From positions 1 to 9,672 of the forward strand of contig JAEOTL010000131.1 of assembly GCA_016839845.1 (NCBI GenBank): 9,672 nucleotides of DNA. Direction: 5' to 3'. Origin of the DNA: Promethearchaeota archaeon. GTDB taxonomy: Archaea; Asgardarchaeota; Lokiarchaeia; Sigynarchaeales; SOKP01. Shown piece after piece: positions 5,315 through 9,672 of this stretch. The notes under the pieces were generated by a model that saw only the letters and a list, made by a program, of their open reading frames with translations, was not told the DNA's origin and did not search any database. Position 1 is the first letter of the stretch. Each line of letters starts with the position of its first letter. Made by a program: the position numbers and the translations under genes.

Positions 5315-8300
5315 GAAATCTCCTCCAAAACTTCTCTTATGTAAGGGGCTGTTGGAGTTTTCCCCTCTAGCATTTTCTCTGGAGGTCCAGAAAAAATTTG
5401 AAATCCTCCCTTGGGGCCTGCATCAGGACCAAGTTCTATCAACCAATCACATGCTGCCAGAAGATGAGGATGATGTTCAATAATTACTACTGTATGGCCT
5501 TTTTGAACTAGTCTATGCAATACATTAATTAGACGAGAAACATCTTCCATATGTTGTCCTACAGTTGGTTCATCCAAAATGTACATAGTCTTCTGTTTAC
5601 TCTTTTTACTTAACTCCTTAGCAATTTTGAGTCGTTGAACTTCTCCCCCCGATAGTGTGTAAGCAGATTGATTCATTACTAAGTATCCTAATCCGACATC
5701 TAATACGAAATTTAATTTCTTTTCGATAGATTCATGTTCTTTGAATTTTTGATAAATTTCATCAATTGTGAGAGCATTTAATTCGGGAAGAGTTATTCCA
5801 TTTACTTTGACTTTCCAAGCATCCATAGAATAGCCCGTGCCACTGCACACTTCACATATGTCGTAAATGTCAGGTAGGAAGCCCATATCCGTTCGGATTA
5901 CACCAGTTCCCTTACAAGCAGTACAGCTTTTTTTAAGATCTTTTTCACTCAAACCCAAAGATATTGCATCCTCACTCTCAGCAAATATCTTGAAGAATTT
6001 ATTTCGTAAACCAAGGTAATTTAGCGGACTCGTAATCGCAGCTCTCGTTTGATCAATGATTATAGTTTGAGATAACTCTCCTTCGATTTTGTCATACTTC
6101 CCTGGTTCTAAGGGTTCTTGTGCCATCGATGTGGTGTGTTTTTTTGGAGCTATGATTCGCCCAATCGTGTCAATTAGTAAGGTAGATTTGCCACTCCCCG
6201 ATACCCCACACAAACCTACTAAAAGACCATGTGGGATTTCTATCGTATCACCCTTTAGATTGTTTTCCTTTGCTCCATAAAGCCTTAGCCATTTCTTTGG
6301 GATCCTTCTTTTCTTTTTGAATTTAAAGCTTGTTTTCCCATTTAACCAATCCGCGGTGATCGTGTTTTTTTTCTTTATCTCAATCGGTGGACCGGTTGCC
6401 ACTATTTCACCTCCTTCCACTCCAGCCTTTGGGCCTAAATCAACAATATAATCTGCAGAATTAATTAGCAGCATATCGTGCTCCACCATTAAGATTGTAT
6501 TCCCCATATCGCGTAATTCCACAAGCGCTTCCAATAGAGCTTCAAGTTCCGAAGGATGCAATCCTCTAGAAGGCTCATCCAGAACAATTGTAAGAGAAGT
6601 GAGGCCACTCCCTAAAACCCCTGCTAATCTAATCCGCTGAGCTTCTCCTGCTGAAAGAGATCCGGCAATTCTGTTTAAATGTACATATCCTAACCCTGTT
6701 TTGATTAAGAAACGCAGTCGATCAAGGATAATATTTTGACTTTGATGAACATTATCAGGAATATTATGACTGATAGATATGTTTTCTATGACTTTTAGCA
6801 ATTCTACAAAAGAGACCTCACTTAATTGATGGATATTATACCCATTCAAGGTAACTGTTAGATATTCTGGTCGTAATTTGGCACCTTTACAACTTTTACA
6901 GGGCACAACATCAGTGTATGTACCCCCAATATCCCATTCGTTTACCCATCCATGATAAAAGCCTGTAAATTTTCTTTTATATACTCGTTTATATCCTTTA
7001 CGGCTTTCATAATGTATTTCCAGTGGTTCAGTAGTTCCATATAAAAATGCATCCTGGGCTTCCTTAGTCATTTCATTCCAGGGTGTAGTAGCTGGATCAA
7101 AATTAAACCGTTTTGCAAGTGCCTGAACTTCATAATATCCACCATTAAAGGGTTTGCAGATATAACCCTGCGGCCAAAATCCGGGGGAATACATTGCCCC
7201 CTTACATAATGGTTTTTCAGGATGAATGAGCAACTTAGCTGGATTTGGGATATTAATCGTTCCTATGCCATGACATTCTTTGCATGCTGCTCGATATGAT
7301 GCAGGATCAAAATGGATGGGATTGGGTAAAGGAAGCTTAGTTTTACATTCATCACAAATCCTTTCCGTCGTCTTTTTCATTAACGCGCCACATTTTGGGC
7401 ACGTACAGTCCCCTATGGAAGCCAATAAATTCGCAATATGATGAGAAATTTCTGTGGCTTTTCCAACTGTATTTCTTACCATAAAATTCCGTCCGTGCAA
7501 TGCTCTTGATGATATCACGTGAGAGGTAACTCCCAGACCTGATATTTCATCTACTAATACCTCAGAACCCTCACGAATCCCCTGACGTTCATACATAGAT
7601 AAAGTTTCGAAAAAACGTCGTTTAGCTTCAGCTTCGATTACATCGGAAACTAAACTTGATTTACCGCTACCTGAAACACCCGTGATAACATTTATAGAGT
7701 TTTTAGGAAACTCTACATTAATTCCTTTAAGATTATGAATATGGGCGTTCTTGATAATAATTTTATCAACAGTCTTCTCTGGTCTTTTTTTCGAACTAGG
7801 GACTATCGATTCATCAACTTTCAATGCTTTCGCGGTTTCAGAATCTTCTACTTCTCTTAAACCTTCTACAGGACCACCATAAATGATATTACCTCCCTCA
7901 TCACCAGCTCCAGGACCGAGATCAATCACCCAATCTGCTGCTTTGATCACGTCCAGATTATGTTCGACAATGATGACTGTTGCTCTTGCTCTCACTAAGC
8001 GATCTAGAATTTTCAATAATCCCTTCAAGTCTTGAGGATGTAGACCTGTACTTGGTTCATCCAAAATAATTATCTGGTTTTTTAAATTTGTTTTTCCTAA
8101 ATATTTTGATAATTTAATACGTTGAGCTTCTCCCCCTGATAAGGAGGGACTTGGTTGCCCCAGAGATAAATACCCTAGATTTATGTCTTGAAGAGTATTT
8201 ATCATCTCCTTTAATTTTTGTACCTCAGTTGCGGTTATACGATTTTCTTTCTCGATTAATTCTGCTATTTCTGCTACTGATAACTTGTAGAATTCAGAGA

Positions 8301-9672
8301 TAGTATAAGATTTAGTACCAAAAACAACTTTATTTTTTAGAACTTCCTCATTAAATCGGGCCTGCTTACAGTCTGGACAAGAAATCCAAGATGAAGCTAA
8401 ATGTCGCAATCGTATTTCTAAAGCACCCATTCCCTTACAGGTAGGACATGCACCTTCTGGTCTATTAAAGGAATAGTGAGAGATACTCAAACCAGTTTCT
8501 TTTGAATACAGTTTTCTTATAATTTCTGATATTTTTGTATAGGTAGCTGGATTTGATCGAGGATTTTTTCCGATGGGGCTTTGGTCAACCATCACTGATT
8601 TTAAAGAAGATCCAAGAATTTTTTCACAACCGATAGGTTTTTTTTTTTGTAGTGAAGCATGAAGAACATCTTCAATTAATGTACTTTTGCCCGAACCTGA
8701 CACGCCTGTTATTACCGTTAGTCGATTTAAAGGAATTTTTACATCAATTTTCTTTAAGTTATGCTTTTTAGCACCTATAATTTCTAAGAAGAGAGTAGGT
8801 TTAGACCTTAATTTAGGTGTTATGACTTCCTTTCTTAAACTAAAAAATTCTCCCGTAGGGGTATTTGACTCCCATAATTCTGAAGGGAGGCCATTAAAAG
8901 TAATCGAACCACCATTCACTCCAGCCCCGGGCCCTAAATCAATAGCATTATCAGCTGCGGATGCGGCTATTCTGTCATGCTCGACAAATATAACTGGACC
9001 GGGTAATTTATGGAAAATTGGTAAAAATTTAATAAGATCTGAAACGTGTTGACCGATGGTTGGCTCATCAAGTATATGCAGCACATCCTCCAGTTGATTT
9101 ATTAAAGTAAGCGCTATTCTTACTCGTTGTGATTCACCTCGAGATAAGGTGGGAGATGAACGATTTAATGTTAAATAGTCAAGTCCTACTTGCTTTAATG
9201 CATCTAAACGTTTAGTTATTTCGAATATCAATCGATTTGTAGAAGATGATAATCTGGTCTTATCAAAAAGCTTTAACGCATCTTTTATTGAATAGGTTAA
9301 TAAGTCTGTGATAAGTAAATCTGAAAAATCTACAGAGGAAGCTAAAGGATGTAATCCTGTATTATTACATTTTTTACAACGCTTCCCTTTACAGAAAGGA
9401 CACACCATATGAAAATGTTTAGGTTCAATATCTCGCAACCATATCCCACATTCAACACAGGATTTTACTGCAGTTACTTTCTCAATGATATTGCCAATCT
9501 TTACCTGAAGGATATTAGAACCTAATATTTGACCTTTTTTAACAATCTCACGTATAGATTCAATTGAAGCTGAATTATCAATATGTGCTAATTTTATTAA
9601 GATATTATGAAGTTTATTAGGATCTAATTCAGAACCATCCCATTCTTTATTATCTATATACAGATCTTTCAA
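5311..9672 (-). CDS. Giant UvrA-like ATPase with four ABC heads (5' end missing)
   Basis: The 1453 codons in the window are the C-terminal part of a tandemly duplicated UvrA-type DNA-binding ATPase; canonical UvrA is about 950 residues. Numbering from the window edge: head 1 has signature LSRGE (176-180), Walker B ILDEP (200-204) and a zinc module C72, C75, C91, C94, C99, C102; its Walker A should lie upstream. Head 2 has GVSGSGKST (323-331), zinc C409/C412/C432/C435, LSGGE (511-515) and LDEPS (537-541). Head 3 has GVSGSGKSS (665-673), zinc C758/C761/C773/C776, a long insert up to C925/C928, LSAGE (1006-1010) and LDEPS (1031-1035). Head 4 has GVSGSGKST (1156-1164), zinc C1250/C1253/C1273/C1276, LSGGE (1340-1344) and LDEPT (1366-1370). 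All Walker B Glu and H-loop His residues are kept. The edge codon is TTG, but the true start is probably further out because head 1 is incomplete. UvrB and UvrC are absent here. UvrA paralogues act in DNA repair or in resistance to DNA-binding drugs; which applies is unknown. Translationally coupled to the toroid gene. Confidence 0.93.
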   Translation of the reverse strand: MKDLYIDNKEWDGSELDPNKLHNILIKLAHIDNSASIESIREIVKKGQILGSNILQVKIGNIIEKVTAVKSCVECGIWLRDIEPKHFHMVCPFCKGKRCKKCNNTGLHPLASSVDFSDLLITDLLTYSIKDALKLFDKTRLSSSTNRLIFEITKRLDALKQVGLDYLTLNRSSPTLSRGESQRVRIALTLINQLEDVLHILDEPTIGQHVSDLIKFLPIFHKLPGPVIFVEHDRIAASAADNAIDLGPGAGVNGGSITFNGLPSELWESNTPTGEFFSLRKEVITPKLRSKPTLFLEIIGAKKHNLKKIDVKIPLNRLTVITGVSGSGKSTLIEDVLHASLQKKKPIGCEKILGSSLKSVMVDQSPIGKNPRSNPATYTKISEIIRKLYSKETGLSISHYSFNRPEGACPTCKGMGALEIRLRHLASSWISCPDCKQARFNEEVLKNKVVFGTKSYTISEFYKLSVAEIAELIEKENRITATEVQKLKEMINTLQDINLGYLSLGQPSPSLSGGEAQRIKLSKYLGKTNLKNQIIILDEPSTGLHPQDLKGLLKILDRLVRARATVIIVEHNLDVIKAADWVIDLGPGAGDEGGNIIYGGPVEGLREVEDSETAKALKVDESIVPSSKKRPEKTVDKIIIKNAHIHNLKGINVEFPKNSINVITGVSGSGKSSLVSDVIEAEAKRRFFETLSMYERQGIREGSEVLVDEISGLGVTSHVISSRALHGRNFMVRNTVGKATEISHHIANLLASIGDCTCPKCGALMKKTTERICDECKTKLPLPNPIHFDPASYRAACKECHGIGTINIPNPAKLLIHPEKPLCKGAMYSPGFWPQGYICKPFNGGYYEVQALAKRFNFDPATTPWNEMTKEAQDAFLYGTTEPLEIHYESRKGYKRVYKRKFTGFYHGWVNEWDIGGTYTDVVPCKSCKGAKLRPEYLTVTLNGYNIHQLSEVSFVELLKVIENISISHNIPDNVHQSQNIILDRLRFLIKTGLGYVHLNRIAGSLSAGEAQRIRLAGVLGSGLTSLTIVLDEPSRGLHPSELEALLEALVELRDMGNTILMVEHDMLLINSADYIVDLGPKAGVEGGEIVATGPPIEIKKKNTITADWLNGKTSFKFKKKRRIPKKWLRLYGAKENNLKGDTIEIPHGLLVGLCGVSGSGKSTLLIDTIGRIIAPKKHTTSMAQEPLEPGKYDKIEGELSQTIIIDQTRAAITSPLNYLGLRNKFFKIFAESEDAISLGLSEKDLKKSCTACKGTGVIRTDMGFLPDIYDICEVCSGTGYSMDAWKVKVNGITLPELNALTIDEIYQKFKEHESIEKKLNFVLDVGLGYLVMNQSAYTLSGGEVQRLKIAKELSKKSKQKTMYILDEPTVGQHMEDVSRLINVLHRLVQKGHTVVIIEHHPHLLAACDWLIELGPDAGPKGGFQIFSGPPEKMLEGKTPTAPYIREVLEEIS
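5319..5326 (-). promoter_or_regulatory. Strong Shine-Dalgarno inside the UvrA-like gene, driving the toroid gene
   Basis: GGAGGAGA on the minus strand lies 4 nt before ATG 5314 (7 nt from the GGAGG core), inside the last codons of the UvrA-like gene. It fixes the toroid start and points to coupled translation at the ATGA overlap. Confidence 0.8.

Noticed and set aside
8687..9052. 121-codon open frame on the plus strand opposite the UvrA-like gene
   Set aside because: It is antisense to a Walker A and H-loop region of a clearly real gene, with no start signals.
5311..9672. Calling the large gene uvrA
   Set aside because: It has twice the usual number of ATPase heads, is incomplete at its 5' end, and has no uvrB or uvrC nearby, so the standard symbol would mislead.

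Overview
The window is AT-rich and comes from a prokaryote, most likely an uncultured archaeon. The archaeal call rests on a TATA box (TTTAAATATA, 1535-1544) centred about 26 nt upstream of an ATG, which implies a leaderless transcript. A second gene has the same arrangement, whereas genes inside operons carry GGAGG-type Shine-Dalgarno sequences. An Asgard-type lineage would fit the gene content, but that is an inference with no marker gene behind it.

Layout. Positions 1-1433 (minus strand) hold an operon reading leftwards: a 51-residue Cys-rich protein, a DrrA/NatA-type ABC transporter ATPase, and the beginning of an ABC-2-type permease that leaves the window. Positions 1434-1564 are a divergent control region with two near-identical palindromes and a TATA box. 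Positions 1565-4257 (plus strand) hold an ArsR-like winged-helix regulator with a Cys/His-rich insert, an HSL-family esterase, and a class C beta-lactamase-fold serine hydrolase. Positions 4274-9672 (minus strand, convergent) hold a squalene-cyclase/prenyltransferase-repeat protein and, upstream of it with a 4-nt overlap, a very large UvrA-like protein whose 5' end lies outside the window.

How the genes may work together. The left part reads as a self-contained regulated efflux module: the regulator probably binds the twin palindromes and controls itself and the divergent small protein-ATPase-permease operon. The Cys/His residues in both the regulator and the small protein suggest a metal, thiol or redox cue, though the transported substrate is unknown. 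The two serine hydrolases are adjacent, have unrelated folds, and may act on ester or amide compounds together. The UvrA-like protein is a tandem duplication of the UvrA architecture. Four ABC signature/Walker B sets and three Walker A motifs are visible, and the first Walker A should lie beyond the right edge. It is translationally coupled to the toroid protein, a pairing with no obvious textbook explanation.

No tRNA, rRNA, CRISPR array, insertion sequence or attachment site was recognised. No gene-free stretch exceeds 300 bases; the longest is the 131-bp divergent control region.
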